This document shows, piece after piece, positions 7,466 to 15,342 of a stretch of DNA of 64,000 nucleotides; position 1 is the first letter of the stretch, and the number at the start of each line of letters is the position of its first letter. Source of the DNA: Psychrobacillus sp. OK032 (GTDB lineage Bacteria; Bacillota; Bacilli; Bacillales_A; Planococcaceae); assembly GCF_900111345.1 (NCBI RefSeq), contig NZ_FOGY01000007.1, forward strand, positions 186,001 to 250,000, written 5' to 3'. The position numbers were made by a program, and so were the translations under genes. The notes beneath the pieces are model-generated. The model saw only the letters and a program-made list of their open reading frames with translations. It did no database searches and was not told where the DNA came from.

Positions 7466-9778
7466 TCACATCATCTCCGTTTCCACTTCAATTCTGACTT
7501 TCGTCCCTTTTCCTTTAGATGAAGTTATTTCTATTTGACCATCGATACTTCTAATTCGTTCTTTTATCCCTACTAGTCCCATGGAGCTAAATGGATATTC
7601 TTCATTGGTTAGGTCAAACCCGACCCCATCGTCTTCATATTGTAAGACAATGGACTGATCCATTTGATAAAAATCGATGCTTACTTTTTTTGCGTTGGAA
7701 TGTTTCATTGCATTATTAAGCAACTCTTGGAAAATCCGATAGAAAACAAGCTCTTCCTCCTTGCTTTGGTTAATATTCTCACCTATTGATACATAAAGAA
7801 GAAAGTTACAACGCAATTTAGTTTGGCGGATCAATCTATGTAAAGATTCCTTTAACCCTTGTTCACTTAGTAATGGAGGTCGGAGTTCCATACACGTTTC
7901 TCTAATGAGGTGCACATTATCTAGCATCTGTTCTTTCATCACGTTCAATTTATCTTTTATCGCTTGATCGTCAACCATTTTATACATACTATCCATTTCT
8001 CTTAACAGCTGCAATTGTTCTTGTAATATAGAATCATGCAAATCAGTGGATAAATTTGCTCGCTCTTTTTCTGAAAGTGCAAAAAATAATCTCGACAACC
8101 ATTTCGGATACTCATTTGTTTCTTGCAATTTTAGTTCGTCGATTTGTTCCACTAATCCTTCTATAAGTCTCATATTTTCCACGACTACATTTGCAAAGTA
8201 AGCCATCATTTCAATCCATATTTTCTCATCATTTTTCAACTTCGTTCCTGTTTTTTTCTCATCACATAGAATAATTTTTTTAACATTAATGTCACTACCA
8301 ACAACTACAGCAAAACCTCTTGAAAAAGTGAAAATATCTCCGATTGATTCATACTCCCAATCAACTGTTTCTAATTTTGATAGATCCATAAAAGTTTCTG
8401 ATGATCTACAATAAACTTTCCAAGCCTTTGTAGATTCCTGCCGATGCATTTCTATAAAAGTTGCACTTTTTACATTCAACGTGTTTTCCATCTCTGTTAA
8501 AATCCGATCGATAACAATTTGTACTTTGTTTTCATCTTTCGTTTTTTGAAAAAAAGTGTACATATTCGTTTGTAAATTACCCTTAATTGAAAACATATAC
8601 TTTCTATTTTTATAATCCATCCTTTCTTTCATATACAAAAAGAGGATGTTACCGACAAAAAGCATCGTAAATATCAAGAGGGCTTCTTTGTAGGATATAC
8701 TTTCTCTCAAACACAAACCAATGATTCCAGAGATAATAATAGAGAATGGAAAAGCAAGAACAGTGTAGTACTTAAACCGAGTCAAGATATAGTCGATGTC
8801 GAATAGCTTCTCCGCTAATTGTAAATAGATAAAGCCAATTGGAATGAAAATTATAAACATAACGGCTATTTCGGCATTCATAATAGATTTAGAAAAAAGT
8901 ACTGCCGGAATTGCATACAAAAATGTAAATGGACAAGAAGCTAAAACAAAGATGAATACAAGTAGCTTAACAGCTTGGCTACCAGGTTTGTCTTTATATT
9001 TAGAGTAATTTTTGATAAATAAAATGAGAATAAGAATTAGCAAGAAGCTATATATCCCTAATTCCAACATAAGATGAATACCTTTCCACTTTGGAACTAA
9101 ATAAGTAACGATGTTTGCTATAAAAACAAATATTGGAAGACTGTATAAATTACGTATGTTAGATTGACTGATAAACGTAATTTGAAACCTTTCTAAGAAA
9201 ATTCTTAAAAATTGAATATAAAGAACAAGACATCCTACAAGCGTTACTCCATTTACTATTCGAGCTACTATATCTCCACGACTTGAAGCACCTGCGCTCC
9301 CATAAGCTAAGGCAACACATAATAAAAACTGGATTAAAATGAACGCAGAAAGTTCTTCCTTTTGTTTCCTGTATATATAGATTGCAACGTATATAGTTAA
9401 TAATAAATAGACGAGCGGAAAGAGTAAATGCGAGAAAAGCTGCTCATTTTCAGATACGTAAGAAACAGAGAAGGTTTTCTCTTCACCGTTTTTACCTATA
9501 AAAGTAAAATCTTCTGCTGTTCTAACTAGCTGTTTTTTTATAATTTGATCGTTCTGTTCCGGGCAATCACCATCTATCTTCAATAAAATATCGCCCGTCT
9601 CTATATCTTGGTTATATGCCCATCCGTTATCATATAGTTCATCGACTATCCAATTGCCGTTGTCATTTTTAACACTAAAAGCAACAAGTGGCGATTGCAA
9701 TGTAATATAAGATGCATAAATCATGAATATAAGGATTGTCACTATAGGAATTATTATTTTTTTATCTAAATGTCTCAT
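7466..9778 (-). CDS. ComP-like membrane sensor histidine kinase
   Basis: 770 residues, matching ComP (about 769). Residue 1-25 membrane anchor, then an extracytoplasmic PDZ-like segment (ETGDILLKIDG), eight or so membrane helices to about residue 385, a GAF-like cytoplasmic region, and a HisKA_3 dimerisation domain with the phospho-acceptor in STDLHDSILQEQL. The ATPase domain shows N-box ELLNNAMKHS, YEDDGVGFD and MGLVGIKERI. In B. subtilis ComP senses the modified peptide ComX. No comQ or comX gene lies beside this kinase, so its ligand is unknown. Confidence 0.85.
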   Translation of the reverse strand: MRHLDKKIIIPIVTILIFMIYASYITLQSPLVAFSVKNDNGNWIVDELYDNGWAYNQDIETGDILLKIDGDCPEQNDQIIKKQLVRTAEDFTFIGKNGEEKTFSVSYVSENEQLFSHLLFPLVYLLLTIYVAIYIYRKQKEELSAFILIQFLLCVALAYGSAGASSRGDIVARIVNGVTLVGCLVLYIQFLRIFLERFQITFISQSNIRNLYSLPIFVFIANIVTYLVPKWKGIHLMLELGIYSFLLILILILFIKNYSKYKDKPGSQAVKLLVFIFVLASCPFTFLYAIPAVLFSKSIMNAEIAVMFIIFIPIGFIYLQLAEKLFDIDYILTRFKYYTVLAFPFSIIISGIIGLCLRESISYKEALLIFTMLFVGNILFLYMKERMDYKNRKYMFSIKGNLQTNMYTFFQKTKDENKVQIVIDRILTEMENTLNVKSATFIEMHRQESTKAWKVYCRSSETFMDLSKLETVDWEYESIGDIFTFSRGFAVVVGSDINVKKIILCDEKKTGTKLKNDEKIWIEMMAYFANVVVENMRLIEGLVEQIDELKLQETNEYPKWLSRLFFALSEKERANLSTDLHDSILQEQLQLLREMDSMYKMVDDQAIKDKLNVMKEQMLDNVHLIRETCMELRPPLLSEQGLKESLHRLIRQTKLRCNFLLYVSIGENINQSKEEELVFYRIFQELLNNAMKHSNAKKVSIDFYQMDQSIVLQYEDDGVGFDLTNEEYPFSSMGLVGIKERIRSIDGQIEITSSKGKGTKVRIEVETEMM

Positions 9779-9807
9779 GACTCAACCATCTTCCCCCTAT
9801 TGTATTG

Positions 9808-10329
9808 TCACCCTCCAATAAACAATACGCACTGGCTAATACCGATAAAGAATGCAGCATGTTGAATTGGTGAATCTTCTGCAATTTCCAACTGGATTAA
9901 AAATTCTCCCTCTAAATCAGCTCTCCATCTTGCAATTTCTTTGTCATTATAAATAAATCTTGACCAGCCTTCCATTTCCTTCTGGATGTTGATTTGCAAA
10001 TTACCATTTGAAATGAATAAATCTGGAATTAGTTCTTTCCATTTATCGTAAGCCACCATATATTTTTCTTTCTGTAAATTGTCGTAAGCTTCATAATAAA
10101 CCCTGCCTTTTCTCGATACCTTCTTGCATGTAAACACGAGTTGGTCTTCATGATCATATACATCATATTGTAAAAAATAACGATAATCCATCAGCTTGTC
10201 TACCAATCTCGTGAACCCGTTCGCATAACGCCTTTGAAATCTATACGCAGTGATGCTTTCCTCATGATAAACAACAGTCATTGGGGTTGCTTCGAGGGAA
10301 GTTGGTTGTGTATATGTATATTTGTACAT
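9808..10329 (-). CDS. Tubby C-terminal-domain-like protein (tentative)
   Basis: A 173-residue soluble protein with alternating polar and hydrophobic strands (TAYRFQRRYANGF, YRYFLQYDVYD, VFTCKKVSRKGRVYYEAYDN), suggesting a beta-barrel of the Tubby/LURP-one type seen in Bacillales proteins. The end AAFFIGISQCVLFIGG is hydrophobic, like the central helix of that fold. The assignment is from general pattern, not a decisive motif. It lies 29 bases upstream of the ComP-like gene on the same strand, so it may be the first gene of the kinase operon. Start ATG has AGGAGAACTAA before it. Confidence 0.5.
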   Translation of the reverse strand: MYKYTYTQPTSLEATPMTVVYHEESITAYRFQRRYANGFTRLVDKLMDYRYFLQYDVYDHEDQLVFTCKKVSRKGRVYYEAYDNLQKEKYMVAYDKWKELIPDLFISNGNLQINIQKEMEGWSRFIYNDKEIARWRADLEGEFLIQLEIAEDSPIQHAAFFIGISQCVLFIGG

Positions 10330-10367
10330 GTTTAGTTCTCCTTTTTCTTTAACAATAACACAAATAG

Positions 10368-10401
10368 AACCTCCTTTAGATAGTGAATACTAAAGGAGGT
10401 T
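10368..10401. terminator. Hairpin terminator
   Basis: AACCTCCTTTAG and CTAAAGGAGGTT form a perfect 12-bp stem around ten bases. On the minus strand it lies downstream of the 46-residue peptide gene and upstream of the Tubby-like gene; the loop side also contains an AGGAGG that could be masked. T runs are short on both sides. Confidence 0.6.
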
Positions 10402-10490
10402 TTCTCTATTTAATATGTCTTCCATAAAATACAGTACCAGCTTTTCCGATGTCAATGCCTTTTTCAACTTACCTACAGTGGATGCGGAGT

Positions 10491-10631
10491 CTATCTTCCG
10501 CAACACCCTCCACGCTTAGCATTATTAACTACTTTTTTTCCATCTGATTTAGTGGTTACTACGGTAGGGCTTTGGGTTGTGTTCGTAGAGGGTTTCTTTA
10601 TATATTGAATACTCGCCTTATTTTTTTTCAA
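10491..10631 (-). CDS. 46-residue Lys-rich peptide ending GGCCGR
   Basis: A short open frame with an excellent ribosome site (GGAGGTGAT, then TTG eight bases after GGAGG). The peptide starts KKNKASIQYIKKPSTNTTQS, is rich in Thr/Ser/Lys with no signal peptide or membrane segment, and ends NNAKRGGCCGR. The paired cysteines after Gly-Gly are its only cysteines. It follows a JAMM metalloprotease gene (now frameshifted) on the same strand. JAMM enzymes in some sulfur-carrier systems trim residues after a Gly-Gly, so a substrate relationship is possible but unproven; the peptide is too short for a ubiquitin-like fold. A spore component is an alternative. Confidence 0.5.
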   Translation of the reverse strand: MKKNKASIQYIKKPSTNTTQSPTVVTTKSDGKKVVNNAKRGGCCGR

Positions 10632-10705
10632 TGTAATCACCTCCATCGCTATGGTGTAGTATATTAAAATTAGTAAGTAAAGGGAGGGCTAACATTATGT
10701 TTCTA

Positions 10706-11099
10706 TTAAAAAAAGCATTCATAATACGCTGGGTGTAAAATGTGGTAGCACTTTGCTTCTGGAGGTTCTGACTTAAAAGAGACAATTAGCATTTTAATAT
10801 CAGAATCTGGATGATTTATAATATCATAACTAGAAGGTATCGGTGCAGTAGTTAGGTGTGAGTGATAAATAGCTATTACATTTTCTTTCCGCTCTGCAAT
10901 TTGCGCAAGCGTTTTTGCCACTACTGTCTTAGAGACAAAGAAACACCTATCCGATTTTAGTTCATTTTCAAATACCCACAAAATGAATTTACTTTTCCAT
11001 CAGTACCAGCAAGTAGCTCACACGATTATATGGAAGATGATTACGTGCATGGTCCAGCACTTCTTTTAAAAGAAATTCCGTAATAATCACTTGGTTCAT
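10706..11099 (-). pseudogene. JAB/MPN (JAMM) metalloprotease gene with two frameshifts
   Basis: The intact C-terminal frame carries a perfect JAMM signature, His-Ser-His, seven residues, Ser, two residues, Asp (HSHLTTAPIPSSYD), as in bacterial Mov34/MPN proteases. The N-terminus lies upstream in other frames: ATG at 11099 gives MNQVIITEFLLKEVLDHARN then HLPY. Restoring one base after PY gives YESCELLAG, placing the expected catalytic Glu, and restoring one T at about 10985 joins to WVFENELKS. The reconstructed protein is about 130 residues, usual for the family. Both changes look like single-base losses. It follows the acidic repeat gene by eight bases. Confidence 0.7.
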
Positions 11100-11106
11100 T
11101 TCCACT

Positions 11107-12240
11107 TTAACTTTTCTTCGAGAAAAAGTTAAAGAATGAAAAAATGTCTCTATTTTTCGTTTTATTTTCTGATTGTTCCTTTACAATTGATTCTTCCGAT
11201 ATTTCATTTACGATTTCCACTATATCCTCTAATATTACTTCATCTGCATCTTCTACTTTTATCTCATCTATATCTTCTACTATTACCTCATCTGCATCTT
11301 TTACTTTTATCTCATCTATATCTTCTACTATTACCTCATCTGCATCTTTTACTCTTATCTCACCTATATCTTCTACTATCATCTCACCTGCATCTCCTAC
11401 TATTATCTCAGCTGTATCTCCTACTATTATCTCACCTATATCTTCTACTATTACCTCTCCTGCATCTTTTATCTCCTCAATCACTGCTTCGTCCTGCACT
11501 ATATCAAAAGATTCTATAACAGTTGTACTTTCCTCCGGTTGGAAATCATTTGGTGTAAATGAAATAGAAGGATTTATATTTACTTTTAATGGTATTGCTT
11601 GTTTCATTACAACTCTATTTAAAGTGTTCGCGGGCTTCGTATGAAAACTTCTATATTGACCATTACTTATCTGAGTAGAATTAACACCTATTGACGGGAA
11701 ACTTCTTCTACCAATAGATCGTTGTTTTTCTTGATTGTTCCCCATCCCTATGCTTACTACAGGTTCTGGACTAGCCGTAATTTCTTGGATATCGTTTGCA
11801 TTATTGAAAAAATTCTTTAGCTGCTTGTAAGATAGTGGAAGAGTCGGTGTTGGTATCGGAGAAGCTACTGTCTCGGTATGATTAATTTCTGTTTCGATTT
11901 CGCTCTCCTCGTTTTCATTGGTGATATTTATCGAATCGTGTAAATCGACTAGAGTATTTATACTTTCAATAAGATCGTTGACTTCATCAGATTTTAATAA
12001 ATCCATAATTACTGAAATATCTTGACTCAACACCTCTACAGTTTGATTAATAGATTCAATCTGAACAGTAATATTTTTCACACGTTCCCCATACTCCTCT
12101 TTTTGAATGTTTTCTGTTTCATCTTTTACTTCCACTGAATTTCCAGCTCTCAATGAATTTAAAGTGTCTCTATAAATCGCGATTTTCTGTTTAAGCTTTT
12201 CGATGTCCTGAGTGGAGTATAGCTTAGAATCTTCCATCAT
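11107..12240 (-). CDS. Acidic repeat protein with coiled-coil N-terminus, possible spore-coat component
   Basis: 377 residues from the ATG at 12240, which has AAGGGG five bases before it (an upstream in-frame start at 12297 lacks a site). Residues 1-110 are helical and coiled-coil-like (LKQKIAIYRDTLNSL), the middle is Pro/Ser/Asn-rich, and the C-terminal third is a tandem repeat of EVIVEDIDEIKVKDAD-type units. It ends in a basic, Phe-rich tail (FSFFNFFSKKS). Low complexity, acidity and a divergent coat-like gene suggest a spore-surface or morphogenetic role, but no family is recognised. Confidence 0.6.
   Translation of the reverse strand: MMEDSKLYSTQDIEKLKQKIAIYRDTLNSLRAGNSVEVKDETENIQKEEYGERVKNITVQIESINQTVEVLSQDISVIMDLLKSDEVNDLIESINTLVDLHDSINITNENEESEIETEINHTETVASPIPTPTLPLSYKQLKNFFNNANDIQEITASPEPVVSIGMGNNQEKQRSIGRRSFPSIGVNSTQISNGQYRSFHTKPANTLNRVVMKQAIPLKVNINPSISFTPNDFQPEESTTVIESFDIVQDEAVIEEIKDAGEVIVEDIGEIIVGDTAEIIVGDAGEMIVEDIGEIRVKDADEVIVEDIDEIKVKDADEVIVEDIDEIKVEDADEVILEDIVEIVNEISEESIVKEQSENKTKNRDIFSFFNFFSKKS
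11215..11490 (-). repeat. 48-bp/24-bp coding tandem repeat
   Basis: Inside the acidic gene, units of 48 bases (two related 24-base halves) repeat, giving 16-residue periods of the form DADEVIVEDIDEIKVK. Adjacent units at roughly 11255-11350 are nearly identical, others have diverged, so the array probably still changes length by slippage or recombination. Confidence 0.8.
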
Positions 12241-12300
12241 TTTCACCCCTTTGCGGTATATGACTATACTATTAATGATGTTTACATTGCGTGACAAATT

Positions 12301-12504
12301 TTAACCTCTAGGTGTAAAGCCGTTTTGGGCGAAAATCTGATCAAACCATTTCCCTAGGAATATTTGCTTCAGTGATGAGATGTCTGCATAATTACATGCA
12401 CTAGGGTTTAGATGTAAATACATTTGCCAAAAAATCATTAAAACAGCCAATTTAAATAATGCCCTAATAAGCACTTTACCTATACGCTTGAGCACTAACT
12501 CCAT
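12301..12504 (-). CDS. Possible 67-residue small membrane-associated protein
   Basis: From ATG 12504 the frame gives MELVLKRIGKVLIRALFKLA, a hydrophobic stretch (VLMIFWQMYLHL), then a polar tail ending FAQNGFTPRG. There is no good ribosome site and the same frame continues upstream into the divergent coat-like gene, so it may be chance. It would lie 60 bases upstream of the acidic repeat gene. Confidence 0.22.
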   Translation of the reverse strand: MELVLKRIGKVLIRALFKLAVLMIFWQMYLHLNPSACNYADISSLKQIFLGKWFDQIFAQNGFTPRG

Positions 12505-12548
12505 ATGATACTTGTGTAAGCAAAAAAATATTGGAGGTTTTCGCAGAT

Positions 12549-13313
12549 ATGCAAGAGAATAATTTAATTGGTAGTCGAGAACGAATTTGTATAAATGTCG
12601 ATAAGGTTTATGACTGGATTGTGAAAGAAAAATCATTTGATGTATCACTAAAGGGTAAAATTGAGTTTAATCATGTTCCTGGAATACACCATGGCCACCA
12701 TCTGGATTTGCATGGTGCAATCGTTAAATGTGAAGTGAGTCCTCACCCAAGAAGACCGGTTGAAATATTAGATCGTGAGGATCGACCATTTGTCATTGAT
12801 GGAACTCCTGTTACACTTCAACAGCTCCATATTCGTAAGAATTTTATTGTAACAATTTGCGTGATTTTAAGAAACGGAACGGTATTGACTAGTAAACCTT
12901 CAGATGGGAATACTAATTCACGTCTAAGGATTTCTCGTTGTGAAACTGTCACTATGTGTGCCCCTGAAGGAACGGATATTGAAGTTACTTTCACGGATTT
13001 AGACTGTTTCGTGTGTACGTTTGATATTGATGACCATCATCATCATCATCATTCTTCAACTTCTTCAAGTTCTTCAAGTTCTTCAAGTTCTTCAAGTTCT
13101 TCAAGTTCTTCAAGTTCTTCAACAGATGGAGGACATGGAATCAAAATCGATTTCGATGAGCTAACCATCTCCATCGTAAGTTGCCAAAGCATCCAATCAA
13201 CATTCCCTGTAACGGTTGAATTCTTAGCGGAGTTCTGTGAACCAAGAGAAGAATTAGCAACTGAATGCCCTGCACCAACTCGTCCTCAACAATGCCCAAC
13301 TGTTTTCCCTTAA
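12549..13313 (+). CDS. His/Ser-rich spore coat or exosporium-like protein
   Basis: 254 residues. I start at ATG 12549, which has GGAGG eleven bases upstream; an in-frame TTG at 12531 overlaps that site. The N-terminal block RICINVDKVYDWIV resembles Bacillus spore-surface proteins that share a KVYDW motif. A beta-rich region with six cysteines follows, then six His, a long Ser run, and a C-terminal beta region with four or more cysteines (FCEPREELATECPAP). No signal peptide, as expected for mother-cell-made coat proteins. A spore role is inferred from motif, Cys content and low-complexity tract. Confidence 0.6.
   Translation: MQENNLIGSRERICINVDKVYDWIVKEKSFDVSLKGKIEFNHVPGIHHGHHLDLHGAIVKCEVSPHPRRPVEILDREDRPFVIDGTPVTLQQLHIRKNFIVTICVILRNGTVLTSKPSDGNTNSRLRISRCETVTMCAPEGTDIEVTFTDLDCFVCTFDIDDHHHHHHSSTSSSSSSSSSSSSSSSSSSSSTDGGHGIKIDFDELTISIVSCQSIQSTFPVTVEFLAEFCEPREELATECPAPTRPQQCPTVFP
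13035..13122 (+). repeat. CAT hexamer plus 9-bp TCTTCAAGT microsatellite
   Basis: Six CAT codons (13035-13052) are followed by about seven copies of TCTTCAAGT coding Ser-Ser-Ser. In frame, so copy-number change would alter only the linker length of the coat-like protein. Confidence 0.85.
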
Positions 13314-13352
13314 TTCTGGCAATGGTGATAATAGGTAGGCACCAGACATATT

Positions 13353-13387
13353 ATGAAGAGAGGATATTTCTCTCTTCATTTTTTTAT
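13353..13387 (+). terminator. Terminator after the coat-like gene
   Basis: ATGAAGAGAG and CTCTCTTCAT form a 10-bp stem with a 7-base loop followed by seven Ts. Confidence 0.85.
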
Positions 13388-13404
13388 AAAAGGGGTGCGA
13401 AGTC

Positions 13405-13980
13405 GTGAATTACGAAACGAATGATATAGAAGTAATGATTGCAAAGCTACAACATCAAACGAAATCATACTTAGAAGAAATTAAAAAGTTAGTAGCCGAA
13501 CTCAATAAGTCGGACAAATTGAATATAATAAGTTATTTTACTTATTCATTGGACATCTCCCATGATCCTACACAGGAAAGCTTGTGTCTAGGATCTTACC
13601 ACATAATGAATATAGGGAATAAGTCGATCACCAATCCTTATCTATGCATCAAAATCTCGAAAGAATCGCCTTTTTCTCTTTCTGGGAAGTACGTTTATGA
13701 AGATTTTAAACAATCATTGAAGGGACCAGGAGGGTGGCAACGCATAAATGAAAAAACAAATAAAGAGGAATTTTGGCTTAAACCTTTAGGTAAATCATCC
13801 ATCGAACCTAATGAAACCATGTCGTTTTCCAATTTCCAGATTACATGGTCTTCTGAAAAATCTTATGCAGGCAGTATTACGGGGTTTACATATAGTGACC
13901 AAATAGAAGAAGGAATAGCTGTGGTTAATCCTATCAGTTTGAACGGAACTATCCTTAAACAGGGGGATGAAAATGAGTGA
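13405..13980 (+). CDS. Hypothetical 191-residue protein, possible spore-surface cluster member
   Basis: GTG start at 13405 with AAAGGGGTG upstream. An N-terminal helix (MIAKLQHQTKSYLEEIKKLV) is followed by a beta-rich domain with GSYHIMNIGNKSITNPYLCI, GPGGWQRINEKT and SIEPNETMSFSNFQITW, which reads like an Ig-like or C2-like strand sandwich. No signal peptide or membrane segment. It overlaps the next gene by eight bases, so the two are translationally coupled. Function unknown; context with the coat-like gene is the only clue. Confidence 0.65.
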   Translation: MNYETNDIEVMIAKLQHQTKSYLEEIKKLVAELNKSDKLNIISYFTYSLDISHDPTQESLCLGSYHIMNIGNKSITNPYLCIKISKESPFSLSGKYVYEDFKQSLKGPGGWQRINEKTNKEEFWLKPLGKSSIEPNETMSFSNFQITWSSEKSYAGSITGFTYSDQIEEGIAVVNPISLNGTILKQGDENE

Positions 13981-14287
13981 TCAATATGGAAATGAACAAG
14001 AATTATTATTAAAAAATCTAATAGCTCAATTGATAGAGGAACAACTGGACGAGCTAAAAGTAGAAAAGAAGGAAAACGACAATAGTTTTATCTTTTTAGA
14101 ACACAATACATTGAATAGGCTCATTACTTATTTGTTGAGGAACCAAACTAATCGAAAGAATGTAGAAGTAGTGGAAGATAACAGTAGGCTTTCTCAAGTG
14201 AAAATATTGGAGGAACTTGACCGGATCATTGTAGATAACCAACAGGAATTTGAAGAAGTCATCACTCTACTAAAAGAAAAGTTATAA
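13973..14287 (+). CDS. Hypothetical 104-residue charged protein
   Basis: Start chosen at ATG 13973, six bases after AGGGGG; the ATG at 13967 is too near that site. Highly charged, mostly helical (LIAQLIEEQLDELKVEKKEN), with no cysteine, signal or membrane segment. It overlaps the end of the preceding gene and is followed 41 bases later by a coiled-coil gene, forming a three-gene unit. No family recognised. Confidence 0.6.
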   Translation: MSDQYGNEQELLLKNLIAQLIEEQLDELKVEKKENDNSFIFLEHNTLNRLITYLLRNQTNRKNVEVVEDNSRLSQVKILEELDRIIVDNQQEFEEVITLLKEKL

Positions 14288-14328
14288 TTTTTCTTCTCTA
14301 TGGAACATTTGTGATGGGAGGTACTGAC

Positions 14329-15252
14329 ATGAATAGTGAAGACATCCAAAGTTACGATACGAAGCAACTTCAACAAACGATTATTTACTTAAAAGCAGAA
14401 CTAGAAAAATCTACCGATCGACTTAAAAAATATGATGATACGCCTGATTATGTATTAATAGAAAAACTGGAGCAAGAAATTTTCCAATTATCAAACGAAA
14501 AAGCCGTTCTATCTGATGAGTTAAGTCAATTACAGGAAGATATGGTAAAGCAGGCTCAGGATTATAAAGCTCGTATAAATTTATATGATATGCAAAGAAA
14601 AACTTCGATGACTACTATTAATCACCTAGAGAAAGCAGCCACTGATTTACGGCAAATGAACAAACAATTGACCGAGGTTATTAAAGTATTAAAAGACGGT
14701 TTCAATATCGATAAATATAGGACGCAAAAGTATGACAAGCAAGTCTCTTCTCTCCATCAAAAGATCGCGGAATATAAACCGACCGTTGAGCAACTAGAGT
14801 ATAACCTTGTTCATCTCGTTGAAGATGCAAATAAACAAGTGTATGCCAAAATAGAACAATTAGATACAACCTTCAAAGACTATACCCAATCCCAAAATGA
14901 AAAACAGCAATTAATGAATGAAATAGAACGGAAAGATATAACTATAGAAAAGCTCCAACAGGAACTATTGAATTTAAAAGAACATATTGAAAAAGAACAA
15001 AATGAAAAAGAGTTTAACCAAAAACGCGTTATTCAAGCAGTTACAGATGAAGACTTTCTTTCTTCAACAAGTATTTCTACTACATCCCCTGAAACATTTG
15101 TGCAATTAGAACATCAAATAAAAGAAGTAGTAGGCAAATCGTTAGATTTCGAAGAAAAATTGGATGCCAAGTTGATCATTATTAATGATTTGGAACATAA
15201 ATTAAATCAGCTTTCTATAGAAATTGATAACAGAACAAATCCTCGTCTATGA
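14329..15252 (+). CDS. Long coiled-coil protein
   Basis: 307 residues from ATG 14329, which has GGGAGG seven bases upstream. Almost the whole protein is predicted coiled coil with heptads of Leu/Ile and Glu/Lys (IEKLEQEIFQLSNEKAVLSD), broken near residue 130 and by a Ser/Thr-rich hinge near 245. No enzyme or DNA-binding motif. Probably a structural or scaffold protein; a spore-coat morphogenetic role is speculation from neighbours. Confidence 0.65.
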   Translation: MNSEDIQSYDTKQLQQTIIYLKAELEKSTDRLKKYDDTPDYVLIEKLEQEIFQLSNEKAVLSDELSQLQEDMVKQAQDYKARINLYDMQRKTSMTTINHLEKAATDLRQMNKQLTEVIKVLKDGFNIDKYRTQKYDKQVSSLHQKIAEYKPTVEQLEYNLVHLVEDANKQVYAKIEQLDTTFKDYTQSQNEKQQLMNEIERKDITIEKLQQELLNLKEHIEKEQNEKEFNQKRVIQAVTDEDFLSSTSISTTSPETFVQLEHQIKEVVGKSLDFEEKLDAKLIIINDLEHKLNQLSIEIDNRTNPRL

Positions 15253-15271
15253 TATTCAAAAAAATAGCAAT

Positions 15272-15326
15272 AAAAGACTGCCCTTAAAAGACATTTTTCA
15301 ATGTCCATTGAGAGCAGTCCTTTTTT
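15272..15326. terminator. Bidirectional terminator
   Basis: GACTGC pairs with GCAGTC and an inner GACATT pairs with AATGTC, followed by a T run on the plus strand and by ATTGCTATTTTTT on the minus strand. It separates the convergent coiled-coil and DMT genes. Confidence 0.75.
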
Positions 15327-15342
15327 CGTTACCTAAAATAAA

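Noticed and set aside
11136-11644. Long plus-strand open frames with Leu/Ser-rich translation
   Set aside because: They are antisense shadows of the acidic tandem-repeat protein; repeat DNA keeps several frames open.
13035-13122. Cloning tag (His6)
   Set aside because: The His run sits inside a native protein next to Ser repeats, with natural flanking sequence and ribosome site.
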